Origin: Peribacillus sp. FSL P2-0133
GTDB taxonomy: Bacteria > Bacillota > Bacilli > Bacillales > DSM-1321
DNA length: 64,000 nucleotides
NCBI RefSeq assembly: GCF_037975445.1
Contig: NZ_CP150254.1
Coordinates: 1,672,001 to 1,736,000, forward strand
Direction: 5' to 3'
Shown here: one piece after another, positions 1-9,249 of the stretch
How the letters are laid out: each line of letters begins with the position of its first letter
Numbering within the stretch: the first letter of the stretch is position 1
Notes under the pieces: generated by a model
What the model saw: only the letters and a program-made list of their open reading frames with translations
What the model was told of the DNA's origin: nothing
Database searches by the model: none
Position numbers and translations under genes: made by a program

Positions 1-425
<425 letters not shown>

Positions 426-428
426 ATT

Positions 429-635
429 ATGTTATATCCATCAATTGATTCTCTATTACTTAAAATCGATTCAAAATACTCACTTGTATCAGTGGCAGCC
501 AAACGTGCCAGGGAAATGCAAATTAAAGATAACTGCCTCGTAACGAAACCGGTTTCCCATAAATCAGTAGGTCGTGCCCTTGAAGAAATTCATTCCGGTA
601 AATTGACTTATGATAATTCTTACGAGGAAAACTAA
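429..635 (+). CDS. rpoZ: RNA polymerase omega subunit
   Basis: The 68-residue omega subunit helps assemble and stabilise the beta' subunit of RNA polymerase. The sequence starts [10 protein letters not shown] and carries the conserved AAKRAREM motif and [10 protein letters not shown] helix, and its length matches the ~67 aa Bacillus protein. It starts 3 bases after the gmk stop, so it is co-transcribed and probably translationally coupled with gmk. A hairpin followed by a T-rich run lies 24 bases after its stop and probably ends this unit. Confidence 0.97.
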   Translation: MLYPSIDSLLLKIDSKYSLVSVAAKRAREMQIKDNCLVTKPVSHKSVGRALEEIHSGKLTYDNSYEEN

Positions 636-659
636 GAGAACACATAGCTTGACCTATCG

Positions 660-752
660 GGCCTGACACCCTAAAGCAAACAGGAGCGTTACATTTGGAA
701 AGTGCTTCCTTCCTGCGGCCAAGGTGTCAGGCCTGTTTGTTTTGATTTTTTT
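660..752 (+). terminator. Long-looped hairpin and T-run after rpoZ
   Basis: Arms at 660-670 and 723-733 are perfectly complementary over 11 bp (GGCCTGACACC with GGTGTCAGGCC). They enclose about 52 bases that hold a second possible pairing (CAAACAGG at 677-684 with CCTGTTTG at 731-738). A T-rich stretch (734-752) follows. It probably ends gmk-rpoZ transcription, but the long loop is not typical of a simple terminator; it could be a dispersed repeat that has come to serve as one. Confidence 0.55.
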
Positions 753-767
753 AAAAGTAACCAAAGT

Positions 768-812
768 CAGGATGAAATCCTGAAAGATATGGAATGCTGG
801 GGGAATCCATAT
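768..812 (+). other. Two small hairpins upstream of coaBC
   Basis: CAGGAT (768-773) pairs with ATCCTG (777-782) across a 3-base loop. ATATGGA (787-793) pairs with TCCATAT (806-812) across 12 bases. With the hairpin at 660-733 they make the rpoZ-coaBC gap (636-893) unusually rich in inverted repeats. No T-run follows, so they do not look like terminators. Their role is unknown. Confidence 0.4.
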
Positions 813-829
813 GATATTGCGCATTTCAA

Positions 830-858
830 ATGAAATTTCTTCGGTTTTCCGTCATAAT
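830..858 (+). promoter_or_regulatory. Candidate sigma-A promoter for coaBC
   Basis: ATGAAA (830-835) and CATAAT (853-858) are separated by 17 bases, a fair match to TTGACA/TATAAT. The start point would be near 865, giving a ~30-base leader before the coaBC Shine-Dalgarno sequence. It lies downstream of the rpoZ hairpin, as expected for a new transcription unit. No other support. Confidence 0.35.
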
Positions 859-893
859 TAGAAAAAAAGAATGTATAGTTGGGGGAAATTTGC

Positions 894-2102
894 ATGCTTA
901 TCGATAAAAAAGTACTTCTTTGTGTCACCGGCGGGATTGCTGTATATAAGGCTGCTGCCCTGACAAGTAAATTAACTCAGGAAGGTGCGCATGTAAAAGT
1001 GATCATGAGTGAATCGGCACGTAAGTTCGTGACGCCGCTCACCTTTCAGGCACTTTCGAGAAATGATGTTTATACAGATACTTTTGATGAGAAGGATTCT
1101 TCAGTCATTGCCCACATCGACTTGGCTGATTGGGCTGATATCATCCTGTTGGCCCCAGCTACAGCCAATGTCATTGGCAAGGTGGCCAATGGAATCGCGG
1201 ATGATATGATCACGACCACGCTACTGGCAACGGAAGCACCTGTTTGGGTTGCGCCGGCAATGAACGTGCACATGTACGCCCATCCAGCGGTTCAGAAAAA
1301 TATGGAGACACTTCGGTCGTTTGGATATCAATTCATTGAACCGGGTGAAGGGTATTTGGCCTGCGGTTATGTAGGAAAAGGGCGATTGGAGGAACCGGAA
1401 ACAATCGTGGAACATCTTAATCGATATTTCGGTGAACGCAAATCACAGAAACAGCCTCTTAAAGGAAAGAAATATTTGATAACGGCAGGACCGACTCGTG
1501 AAGCGATTGATCCGGTGCGTTACGTGACGAATCATTCCAGCGGAAAAATGGGCTATGCCCTAGCCGAAGAGGCAATTGAAATGGGTGCTGAAGTGACATT
1601 GATTACTGGCCCCGTGAACTTGAAGCCACCTTTCAAGGCTAGAGTAATACCAGTGGAATCGGCAGCGGATATGTATGATGCGGTATTCGATCAGTTCGAT
1701 TCCAGTGACGTCGTAATCATGACGGCTGCAGTGGCAGACTATAAACCAAAGATTTATCATGCTCAAAAGATGAAAAAGCAGCCAGGGGAAAATGTGATTG
1801 AATTTGAACGGACAAAGGATATCCTTAAGGAACTCGGTGAAAATAAAACTCATCAGATCTTGGTAGGTTTTGCGGCTGAAACGAACAACGTCGAAGAATA
1901 CGCTAGAGGAAAATTAGTCAAAAAGAACGCAGATATGATCGTTGCCAATAATGTTACCGTCGCAGGGGCAGGATTTGGAACGGATACGAACATCGTGACC
2001 ATTTACGATAAAGATGGAAGTGCGATCGAACTTCCAAAAATGAGTAAAGCGGATATAGCTAAAAGCATTCTGGCAGAAGTATCCCGCATGCAAAAGGAAT
2101 GA
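894..2102 (+). CDS. coaBC: Bifunctional phosphopantothenoylcysteine synthetase/decarboxylase
   Basis: Two steps of coenzyme A synthesis: CoaB joins cysteine to 4'-phosphopantothenate using CTP, and CoaC (FMN-dependent) decarboxylates the product to phosphopantetheine. The N-terminal flavoprotein domain (about 1-180) has GGIAVYKA, the catalytic His74 in HIDLADW, the PAMN motif at 121-124, and the C157 redox segment ACGYVGKGRL. The CoaB domain (about 190-402) has ITAGPTREAIDPVR, NHSSGKMG and TAAVADYKP. Start chosen at the ATG 8 bases after GGGGG (881-885); a TTG at 879 lies within the ribosome binding site. 402 aa, normal length. priA follows after 6 bases. Confidence 0.96.
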   Translation: MLIDKKVLLCVTGGIAVYKAAALTSKLTQEGAHVKVIMSESARKFVTPLTFQALSRNDVYTDTFDEKDSSVIAHIDLADWADIILLAPATANVIGKVANGIADDMITTTLLATEAPVWVAPAMNVHMYAHPAVQKNMETLRSFGYQFIEPGEGYLACGYVGKGRLEEPETIVEHLNRYFGERKSQKQPLKGKKYLITAGPTREAIDPVRYVTNHSSGKMGYALAEEAIEMGAEVTLITGPVNLKPPFKARVIPVESAADMYDAVFDQFDSSDVVIMTAAVADYKPKIYHAQKMKKQPGENVIEFERTKDILKELGENKTHQILVGFAAETNNVEEYARGKLVKKNADMIVANNVTVAGAGFGTDTNIVTIYDKDGSAIELPKMSKADIAKSILAEVSRMQKE

Positions 2103-2108
2103 TGTCTT

Positions 2109-4520
2109 ATGGATATAGCATCCGTCATCGTGGATGTACCTGCTAAACAAACGGATCGAGAATTCGACTATCGCATACCTGAAAAGTGGAACCAAGTCAT
2201 CAAGCCCGGAATGCGGGTCATCGTCCCATTCGGTCCAAGAATGGTGCAGGGATTCGTCACAGGCTTAAAAGCTAAAAGCGACTTTGCGAAATTACGCAAT
2301 ATAAAGGAACCAATGGATTTGGAGCCTATCCTTAATGATGAATTGCTGCAGCTTGGTGACTGGTTGACTAAAGAGGCGATGTGTTTTAAAATTTCAGCGC
2401 TGCAGGCCATGCTTCCGGCAGCGATGAAAGCAAAGTATGAAAAAGTTATTAAAGTCGTTGAAGATAAAAAGGAGCAGCTGCCTCTCTTCATTCAAAACCT
2501 TTTCGGAAAAAATGATTCAATATCCTGGAAAGACGTGATTGAAGGGGAGAACGCCTCCCTCTTCCAAAAGGAAATGCAAAATGGCAATCTTGAACTCGTA
2601 TATAATGTGAAAAACCGACTAAATAAGAAGACGGTCCGTGTCATTAAATCTTTGCTTTCCCCTAAGGAACTGAAAGAAATGGCATCAGCCATGTCCAGCC
2701 ATGCAAAAAAACAACAGGAACTCCTTCAATACTTTATTGAACATCAAGAACCCATTCCGTTAAAGGAATTGCTTGAATTGATAAACACATCGAGCGGTAC
2801 CGTCAAATCCCTAGTGGCAAAAGGGGCTTTGGCGGAAATGGATCAAGAAATATACCGTGATCCGTATGAAAACCGTGTGTTCGAAAAATCCACACCCTTT
2901 ACACTAACAGCTGAACAAACAGCTGCCTTGAAGCCCATCAACGAGAAAATACATCATGATGAACATGATGTCTTTCTTTTATATGGTGTAACAGGCAGCG
3001 GGAAGACGGAAGTGTATCTACAGGCAATTGCCTCTGTCATTGAAAAAGGGAAGGAAGCCATCATGCTTGTACCTGAAATCTCCTTAACGCCACAGACAGT
3101 GAAGCGGTTTAAGGAACGATTTGGTGAGCAGGTAGCTGTCATGCATAGCGGTTTATCCGTAGGTGAAAAATATGATGAATGGCGGAAAATTCATCGTAAG
3201 GAAGTTAAAGTGGTGGTGGGGGCGCGTTCAGCCGTGTTTGCTCCTTTTGAAAACCTGGGGCTGATCATCATTGATGAAGAACATGAATCCAGTTATAAGC
3301 AAGAAGAAACCCCAAGGTACCACGCCAGGGATGTTGCCGTTGAAAGAGCAAAATCATATAAGTGTCCGGTAATTCTTGGCAGCGCCACACCTACACTTGA
3401 ATCTTTTGCGCGTGCCAAGAAAAACGTCTATAAATTATTGACCCTTAGCCAGAGGATGAATAAAAATGCGTTGCCAGCAGTGGATATTGTAGATATGAGG
3501 GAAGAACTAAGAACGGGAAATCGTTCCATGTTTTCGGAGCTGCTCTTTACCAAGCTGAAAGACCGGCTTGAGAAGGGAGAGCAAACAGTCCTGATGCTAA
3601 ATAAAAGGGGACATTCTTCCTTTGTGATGTGCCGAAGCTGCGGATTGGTCATCAACTGCCCTAATTGTGACATTTCACTTACTTATCATCGCTTTAATGA
3701 TATAATGAAATGCCATTATTGTGGGTTTGAAGAGGGAATGCCTTCCGTTTGCCCTGAATGTGAAAGTGAACATATAAGGTTCTTCGGTACAGGCACTCAA
3801 AAGGTTGAAGAAGAGCTAGCAAAAATCCTCCCAGAAGCACGGGTCATACGAATGGATGTTGACACGACGAGCAAGAAAGGTTCACATGAGCGGTTGCTGA
3901 ATGCTTTTGGTGAAGGGAAGGCCGATATATTGTTAGGTACCCAAATGATAGCCAAGGGCCTTGATTTTCCTAATATCACTCTTGTTGGAGTCCTATCAGC
4001 TGATACGATGCTGCATCTGCCTGATTTCCGTTCTTCTGAAAAGACATTCCAGCTGCTGACACAGGTAAGCGGAAGGGCGGGACGTCATCAGCTTCCGGGA
4101 GAAGTGGTCATCCAAACCTATACGCCTGAGCATTACAGCATCGAGCTTTCTGCCTTACAGGATTTTGATGCTTTTTATGAACGGGAGATGAATCTAAGGA
4201 GGCAAAGTCATTACCCTCCCTATTATTATGTTGTCCTTATAACCGTTTCACATGAAGACTTAATGAAGACGGTCAGTGTTACTGAAAAAATCACCAATTA
4301 TTTAGGCTCACGATTGAATCGGGATTCTATCGTACTAGGTCCGGTTGCTTCGCCCATTAGCCGAATCAACAATAGATATCGCTATCAATGTCTGATAAAA
4401 TACAAACGAGAGCCGGACCTTAATCAGCATCTACGCACACTTTTGGAGCATTACCAAAAAGAAACCGCTCAAAATCATCTGCAGATTTCAATAGATTTAA
4501 ATCCACAGATCATGATGTAA
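2109..4520 (+). CDS. priA: Primosomal replication restart helicase PriA
   Basis: Recognises stalled forks and D-loops and reloads the replicative helicase through DnaD/DnaB. The 803-residue protein has an N-terminal 3'BD-like domain, Walker A GVTGSGKT at 293-300, the DEEH box (IIIDEEHESSYKQ), and helicase motifs such as GSATPTLES and QVSGRAGR. Two zinc-binding cysteine clusters begin near C508 (CRSCG, CPNC, CHYCG, CPEC), which is the PriA hallmark. It starts 6 bases after coaBC; a hairpin terminator follows its stop. Confidence 0.97.
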   Translation: MDIASVIVDVPAKQTDREFDYRIPEKWNQVIKPGMRVIVPFGPRMVQGFVTGLKAKSDFAKLRNIKEPMDLEPILNDELLQLGDWLTKEAMCFKISALQAMLPAAMKAKYEKVIKVVEDKKEQLPLFIQNLFGKNDSISWKDVIEGENASLFQKEMQNGNLELVYNVKNRLNKKTVRVIKSLLSPKELKEMASAMSSHAKKQQELLQYFIEHQEPIPLKELLELINTSSGTVKSLVAKGALAEMDQEIYRDPYENRVFEKSTPFTLTAEQTAALKPINEKIHHDEHDVFLLYGVTGSGKTEVYLQAIASVIEKGKEAIMLVPEISLTPQTVKRFKERFGEQVAVMHSGLSVGEKYDEWRKIHRKEVKVVVGARSAVFAPFENLGLIIIDEEHESSYKQEETPRYHARDVAVERAKSYKCPVILGSATPTLESFARAKKNVYKLLTLSQRMNKNALPAVDIVDMREELRTGNRSMFSELLFTKLKDRLEKGEQTVLMLNKRGHSSFVMCRSCGLVINCPNCDISLTYHRFNDIMKCHYCGFEEGMPSVCPECESEHIRFFGTGTQKVEEELAKILPEARVIRMDVDTTSKKGSHERLLNAFGEGKADILLGTQMIAKGLDFPNITLVGVLSADTMLHLPDFRSSEKTFQLLTQVSGRAGRHQLPGEVVIQTYTPEHYSIELSALQDFDAFYEREMNLRRQSHYPPYYYVVLITVSHEDLMKTVSVTEKITNYLGSRLNRDSIVLGPVASPISRINNRYRYQCLIKYKREPDLNQHLRTLLEHYQKETAQNHLQISIDLNPQIMM

Positions 4521-4543
4521 TTGTTTAAGAGATGGATGATTAC

Positions 4544-4569
4544 CGCGAGCTGTTACAGCTTGCGTTTTT
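4544..4569 (+). terminator. Rho-independent terminator after priA
   Basis: CGCGAGCTG (4544-4552) pairs with CAGCTTGCG (4556-4564), a 9-bp stem with one G-T pair and a 3-base loop, followed at once by TTTTT. It lies between priA and def, so def and the genes after it may also have their own promoter; a TATAAT at 4571-4576 immediately downstream would fit as a -10 box, but no good -35 was seen. Confidence 0.7.
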
Positions 4570-4615
4570 ATATAATGAAGTGTTGTTTTTCATATCTAGG
4601 AGGGTACCTTTAATT

Positions 4616-5101
4616 TTGGCTATTTTACCGATTGTCTTGTTTCCTGAAAAAATTTTAGAACAAAAATGCGATAAAGTAACAAGTTTTGATAAAAAGTTGG
4701 CAAAGCTGTTAAATAATATGTATGAAACGATGGTGGAGGCGGATGGCGTTGGACTTGCAGCACCTCAGGTTGGCGTGAAAAAGCAAGTGGCCGTCGTTGA
4801 AATAGAGGAAGGATCAGGTGCTATCGAACTGATTAATCCGGAAGTGCTGGAAGTGGAAGGCGAACAGACAGGTGTTGAAGGATGCTTGAGCTTCCCGAGT
4901 TTATATGGCGAAGTATCGCGTCCATACCGTGTCAAAGTCCGGGCACAAGACCGAAAAGGATCGTTTTTCGAGATAGAAGCGGAGGATTTCCTCGCGAGGG
5001 CCCTTCAGCACGAAATTGATCATCTGCAAGGAGTTTTATTTACAAGTAAGGTTTCCCGGTATATTTCGGAAGAAGAGTTAGAAAGGTTTGGGGAAGAATG
5101 A
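4616..5101 (+). CDS. def: Peptide deformylase
   Basis: Removes the formyl group from the N-terminal methionine of new proteins; metal (Fe2+ or Zn2+) enzyme. All three motifs are visible: GVGLAAPQ (44-51), EGCLSFP with metal ligand C90, and QHEIDH with ligands H132 and H136 and catalytic E133. Start chosen at TTG 4616, 11 bases after AGGAGGG (4598-4604): this gives [15 protein letters not shown], which lines up with the B. subtilis Def N-terminus and gives 161 aa, the normal length. An upstream in-frame ATG at 4532 would add 28 residues, run through the terminator hairpin, and is unlikely. The stop overlaps fmt (ATGA). Confidence 0.95.
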   Translation: MAILPIVLFPEKILEQKCDKVTSFDKKLAKLLNNMYETMVEADGVGLAAPQVGVKKQVAVVEIEEGSGAIELINPEVLEVEGEQTGVEGCLSFPSLYGEVSRPYRVKVRAQDRKGSFFEIEAEDFLARALQHEIDHLQGVLFTSKVSRYISEEELERFGEE

Positions 5102-6057
5102 CAAAAATTATATTTATGGGTACGCCGGACTTTTCAGTGCCGGTATTGAGAAGAATCATTGATGAAGGGTATGAAGTGATCGCTGTGGTCACACAGCCCG
5201 ATCGTCCAGTAGGCCGCAAAAAGGTGCTGACGCCGCCGCCAGTTAAGGTCGAAGCCGAAAAGCAGGGGATTCCCGTTTATCAGCCCGAAAAAATCCGTGA
5301 AAAAGAAGAACTTGAAAAAATCATTGCATTGAATCCTGACTTAGTGGTGACGGCGGCTTTCGGTCAAATCCTTCCGAATGAATTGCTGGATGCCCCTAAG
5401 TACGGCTGTATTAATGTACATGCCTCCCTGCTTCCTGAACTGCGTGGAGGGGCGCCAATTCATTATTCCATTTTACAAGGGAAAGAAAAGACGGGAATAA
5501 CCATCATGTATATGGCGGAAAAATTGGATGCCGGTGATATATTGACTCAGGCGGAAGTTATTATAGAGGAAGAAGACAATGTAGGTTCACTGCATGATAA
5601 ATTAAGCAAGATAGGATCGGATTTACTTGCAGAGACGCTTCCGAAACTTATAAATCAGGAGTTACAGGCGATCAAGCAGGATGAGGCAAAAGCGTCTTTT
5701 GCGCCTAACATAAAACGGTCTGAGGAAAAAATCGACTGGTCGAAATCAGGGGAAGACATCTATAACCATGTACGTGGCCTGAATCCTTGGCCTGTTGCTT
5801 ATACAACCTTAGACGGGGCCATTTTGAAAATTTGGCAGGTAAAGAAACTTGAAGATGGCAATCAGGCAGTGCCGGGCACGGTCATTGATGTACAAAGTGA
5901 TGGTTTCATCGTTTCGACAGGCAATGAGACGGCAATACTAGTTACAGAACTGCAGCCTTCAGGGAAGAAAAAAATGCCGGCGAAAGATTATTTGCGCGGA
6001 GCCGGATCGTTCATTAAAGCAGGCATGAAGTTAGGAGAACAGAATGAAGCAAACTAA
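5098..6057 (+). CDS. fmt: Methionyl-tRNA formyltransferase
   Basis: Transfers a formyl group from 10-formyltetrahydrofolate to Met-tRNA(fMet), opposing Def at the other end of the cycle. The N-terminal Rossmann domain has MGTPDFSVP and the catalytic triad N107, H109, D144 (INVHASLLP and KLDAGD), with the SLLP signature. The C-terminal OB-like domain binds tRNA. 319 aa, as in B. subtilis. Its start overlaps the def stop (ATGA), and its end overlaps rsmB by 14 bases, so the three genes are translationally linked. Confidence 0.97.
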   Translation: MTKIIFMGTPDFSVPVLRRIIDEGYEVIAVVTQPDRPVGRKKVLTPPPVKVEAEKQGIPVYQPEKIREKEELEKIIALNPDLVVTAAFGQILPNELLDAPKYGCINVHASLLPELRGGAPIHYSILQGKEKTGITIMYMAEKLDAGDILTQAEVIIEEEDNVGSLHDKLSKIGSDLLAETLPKLINQELQAIKQDEAKASFAPNIKRSEEKIDWSKSGEDIYNHVRGLNPWPVAYTTLDGAILKIWQVKKLEDGNQAVPGTVIDVQSDGFIVSTGNETAILVTELQPSGKKKMPAKDYLRGAGSFIKAGMKLGEQNEAN

Positions 6058-7396
6058 AAAGGGAGTACGTGAAATCGCTCTCGATATCTTGGAATCTGTA
6101 GAGAAAAACCAATCCTACAGTAACCTATTATTGAACAATTTGATTAAAAAGCACCAGTTATCCGCCGTGGACAGCGGACTGCTTACAGAAATAAGCTACG
6201 GTACCATACAGCGGAAGATGACTTTGGATTATTATTTGAACCCATATATTAAACAACCGAAAAAAACGCAAAGCTGGGTCATCAATTTACTTAGACTTTC
6301 CGTTTACCAAATGGTCTATTTAGATAAAGTGCCTGATCATGCAATCATTTTCGAGGCCGTCGAAATTTCCAAAAAGCGCGGGCATAAAGGTACATCTTCG
6401 ATGGTAAATGGTGTACTTCGTAATATTCAAAGAAATGGTGTTCCTTCTTTAGGTGATATTAAAGATGATCTGGAACGGCTTTCCATAGAAGTAAGTCACC
6501 CAATTTGGTTGGTCAAGCGTTGGGTAGAGCAATTTGGTTTTGAAAAAACCAAGGAAATGTGTGAAATAAACTTAACTGCGCCTTTACAGACGGGACGGGT
6601 TAATTTAAAGAAGATTTCACGCCGTGAACTGATCAGCATATTAACGGAAGAAGGATATGATGTTGAAGCAAGTGAAGTCGTTCCCGAAGCAATCGTCAGC
6701 TATAAAGGGAATCTTGCTCATTCAGAAAGCTACAAATTAGGGTATTTATCGATTCAGGACGAGAGTTCAATGCTTGTAGCCCATGCATTAGGTGCGAATG
6801 AAAATGATGCTGTACTCGATTGCTGTGCTGCACCTGGAGGGAAAACGACACATATCGCAGAAGGCTTGACCACTGGACAAGTATATGCGCTCGACCTTCA
6901 TGAGCATAAGGTCAAGCTCATTAAAGAGCAGGCTGAGCGCCTAAAACTTAGAAACAATATTAAGACAATGGCCCTTGATAGCAGGAAAGTGCAAGAACAC
7001 TTTAATAAGGAAGGGTTTGACAGGGTGCTGATCGATGCACCATGTTCCGGATTGGGAGTCATGCGCCGGAAGCCTGATGTAAAGTACACTAAAACAAAAG
7101 ATGATATAATGAAACTCTCAAGTATACAAAAACAATTATTGGAATCGGCTGCCCCGCTTGTCAAACAAGGCGGACGGTTAGTATATAGTACCTGTACGGT
7201 GGATAAAGAAGAAAATGACAAAGTCGCTGCAGCATTTTTGGAAAGCCATCCGGATTTTGAAAGCGATGCAACCTTGTCCACAAGAATGCCTGAAAGCGTT
7301 CAGCCATTTATCGAGGGTCATACGCTGCAAGTTTTTCCGCAATATTTTAGCAGTGACGGATTCTTTATTGCGAGTTTTAGAAAGAAGGTGCTGTAA
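6044..7396 (+). CDS. rsmB: 16S rRNA (cytosine-967-C5)-methyltransferase RsmB
   Basis: Methylates C967 (E. coli numbering) of 16S rRNA using S-adenosylmethionine. An N-terminal NusB-like RNA-binding domain (about 1-140) precedes the Rossmann methyltransferase domain. The SAM loop is [10 protein letters not shown], motif IV is DAPCSGLG with C334, and motif VI is YSTCTV with the nucleophile C384. 450 aa, usual length. Start has AGGAGA 8 bases upstream and overlaps the fmt end; its stop overlaps the rlmN start by one base. Confidence 0.96.
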   Translation: MKQTKKGVREIALDILESVEKNQSYSNLLLNNLIKKHQLSAVDSGLLTEISYGTIQRKMTLDYYLNPYIKQPKKTQSWVINLLRLSVYQMVYLDKVPDHAIIFEAVEISKKRGHKGTSSMVNGVLRNIQRNGVPSLGDIKDDLERLSIEVSHPIWLVKRWVEQFGFEKTKEMCEINLTAPLQTGRVNLKKISRRELISILTEEGYDVEASEVVPEAIVSYKGNLAHSESYKLGYLSIQDESSMLVAHALGANENDAVLDCCAAPGGKTTHIAEGLTTGQVYALDLHEHKVKLIKEQAERLKLRNNIKTMALDSRKVQEHFNKEGFDRVLIDAPCSGLGVMRRKPDVKYTKTKDDIMKLSSIQKQLLESAAPLVKQGGRLVYSTCTVDKEENDKVAAAFLESHPDFESDATLSTRMPESVQPFIEGHTLQVFPQYFSSDGFFIASFRKKVL

Positions 7397-8490
7397 TGGC
7401 AGAAATCACTAAATCATCTAGAGTAAGAAAAGACACGACACCAGAAAAACCATCGATCTACTCATTAGAGCTTCACCAAATTAAAGAATGGCTTATTCAA
7501 AATGGAGAGAAGGCATTCCGGGCCGAACAAGTATATGACTGGCTTTATAAAAAGCGTGTCTCCAGTTTTGAAGATATGTCCAACCTTTCGAAAACATTAC
7601 GGGATAAGCTGGAATCACAATTCACCTTCACGACATTGAAGACTTTGATTCAGCAAACGTCCAATGACGGAACGATGAAGTTTTTATTTGAACTCCATGA
7701 TGGATATTCGATTGAAACGGTGCTGATGCGCCATGAATACGGAAACTCCATTTGCGTGACAACGCAGGTAGGATGTAGAATTGGCTGTACATTCTGTGCA
7801 TCGACATTAGGCGGTTTAAAGCGTAATCTTGAATCAGGGGAAATTGTTGCCCAGGTCGTTAAAGTTCAGCAAGCACTTGACGAATCGGAAGAACGTGTTA
7901 GTTCTGTCGTTATCATGGGAATCGGTGAACCGTTTGATAACTACGATAATATGATGTCATTCTTGAAGAATATAAACCATGAAAAGGGCTTGAACATCGG
8001 GGCGCGTCATATTACCGTTTCCACAAGTGGAATCATTCCTAAAATCTATAAGTTTGCCGAAGAAAGCATGCAAATAAATTTTGCTGTTTCCCTTCATGCA
8101 CCGAATACGGAATTGAGAAGTAAATTGATGCCGATCAATAAGGCCTACAAACTTCCAGACTTGATTGAAGCCATCAAATACTATACAGAAAAAACAGGTC
8201 GCCGTGTAAGTTTTGAATATGGTCTATTCGGTGGCGAAAATGATACAGTGGAGCACGCAGAAGAATTAGCAAGTTTAATAAAAGGGATAAAATGCCATGT
8301 TAACTTAATACCGGTTAACTATGTACCTGAACGCAACTATGTACGTACACCTCGGGACCAAATTTTTGAGTTTGAAAAAACATTGAAGAAGCGCGGCATT
8401 AATGTAACGATCCGAAGGGAACAAGGCAGTGATATTGACGCAGCCTGCGGCCAGCTTCGGGCCAAGGAGCGCAAAGAAGAGACGAGGTGA
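7396..8490 (+). CDS. rlmN: Dual-specificity 23S rRNA A2503 / tRNA A37 C2-methyltransferase
   Basis: Radical-SAM enzyme that methylates C2 of A2503 in 23S rRNA and A37 in some tRNAs. The CX3CX2C iron-sulfur motif is at C127, C131 and C134 (GCRIGCTFC). The [12 protein letters not shown] segment and the C-terminal conserved cysteine in AACGQL, which takes part in methyl transfer, are present. 364 aa, standard for RlmN and without Cfr-specific features that I can recognise. It starts on the last base of the rsmB stop codon. Confidence 0.97.
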   Translation: MAEITKSSRVRKDTTPEKPSIYSLELHQIKEWLIQNGEKAFRAEQVYDWLYKKRVSSFEDMSNLSKTLRDKLESQFTFTTLKTLIQQTSNDGTMKFLFELHDGYSIETVLMRHEYGNSICVTTQVGCRIGCTFCASTLGGLKRNLESGEIVAQVVKVQQALDESEERVSSVVIMGIGEPFDNYDNMMSFLKNINHEKGLNIGARHITVSTSGIIPKIYKFAEESMQINFAVSLHAPNTELRSKLMPINKAYKLPDLIEAIKYYTEKTGRRVSFEYGLFGGENDTVEHAEELASLIKGIKCHVNLIPVNYVPERNYVRTPRDQIFEFEKTLKKRGINVTIRREQGSDIDAACGQLRAKERKEETR

Positions 8491-8494
8491 CCCT

Positions 8495-9244
8495 ATGAGG
8501 GCAATATTTAAGACAGACCGTGGAAAAGTCCGCCAGCATAATGAAGATAATGGCGGAATCTTTAAAAACTCGGAAGGCGTTCGCCTTGCCATCGTTGCAG
8601 ATGGCATGGGCGGCCACCGTGCCGGGGATGTAGCCAGTGCAATGACGATAGACCTTCTTAAAAAGGGCTGGGAAGCATCTACAGGTATCGAAACGGCAAA
8701 TGAGGCCGAGGATTGGCTGAAGCAGCAAATCGTCTTGGTCAATCAGTTGCTTTTTGAACATGCTGAATCGAATACGGAATGTAAGGGCATGGGGACCACC
8801 ATTGTTGCAGCCATTTGCACCGACAAGTTTGCTACCATTGCCAACATCGGGGACAGCCGATGTTATTTGTATAATGAGAGCGGTTTTAAGCAGGTCACGG
8901 AAGATCATTCACTTGTTAATGAATTGGTCCGTTCCGGGCAGATTTCAAAGGAAGATGCCGAAAACCACCCACGGAAAAATGTTTTATTACGAGCCCTGGG
9001 GACAGAAATGCAAGTGGAAATGGACATTATGACTGTCATATTCGAAGAAAATGATTTACTATTGCTTTGTTCGGATGGATTGACGAATAAAGTGAGTGAA
9101 CATGAACTGGAAGAAACCATAACCAATGGACAGTCACTTGAAGAAAAGGCGAATTCATTAATAGATAAGGCCAATCACTACGGTGGGGAAGATAATATCA
9201 CCCTTGTGCTTGTTCAATTTACTGAAGAAAGTGAAAGCAGGTGA
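8495..9244 (+). CDS. prpC: PP2C-type Ser/Thr protein phosphatase
   Basis: Cytoplasmic, Mn/Mg-dependent phosphatase that removes phosphates placed by PrkC, including on PrkC itself and elongation factors. PP2C motifs are visible in order: RGKVRQHNEDN, ADGMGGHRAGD (metal-binding Asp), IGDSRCYLY, SDGLTNKV and GGEDNITLV. Start chosen at ATG 8495, 4 bases after GAGGTGA; the frame is open further upstream into rlmN but without homology. 249 aa. It is followed 5 bases later by its partner kinase. Confidence 0.96.
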   Translation: MRAIFKTDRGKVRQHNEDNGGIFKNSEGVRLAIVADGMGGHRAGDVASAMTIDLLKKGWEASTGIETANEAEDWLKQQIVLVNQLLFEHAESNTECKGMGTTIVAAICTDKFATIANIGDSRCYLYNESGFKQVTEDHSLVNELVRSGQISKEDAENHPRKNVLLRALGTEMQVEMDIMTVIFEENDLLLLCSDGLTNKVSEHELEETITNGQSLEEKANSLIDKANHYGGEDNITLVLVQFTEESESR

Positions 9245-9249
9245 ATTGA

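Noticed and set aside
8399..8908. Minus-strand open frames (145 and 169 residues) over the rlmN-prpC junction
   Set aside because: Both are antisense to well supported genes and lack motifs or a ribosome binding site.
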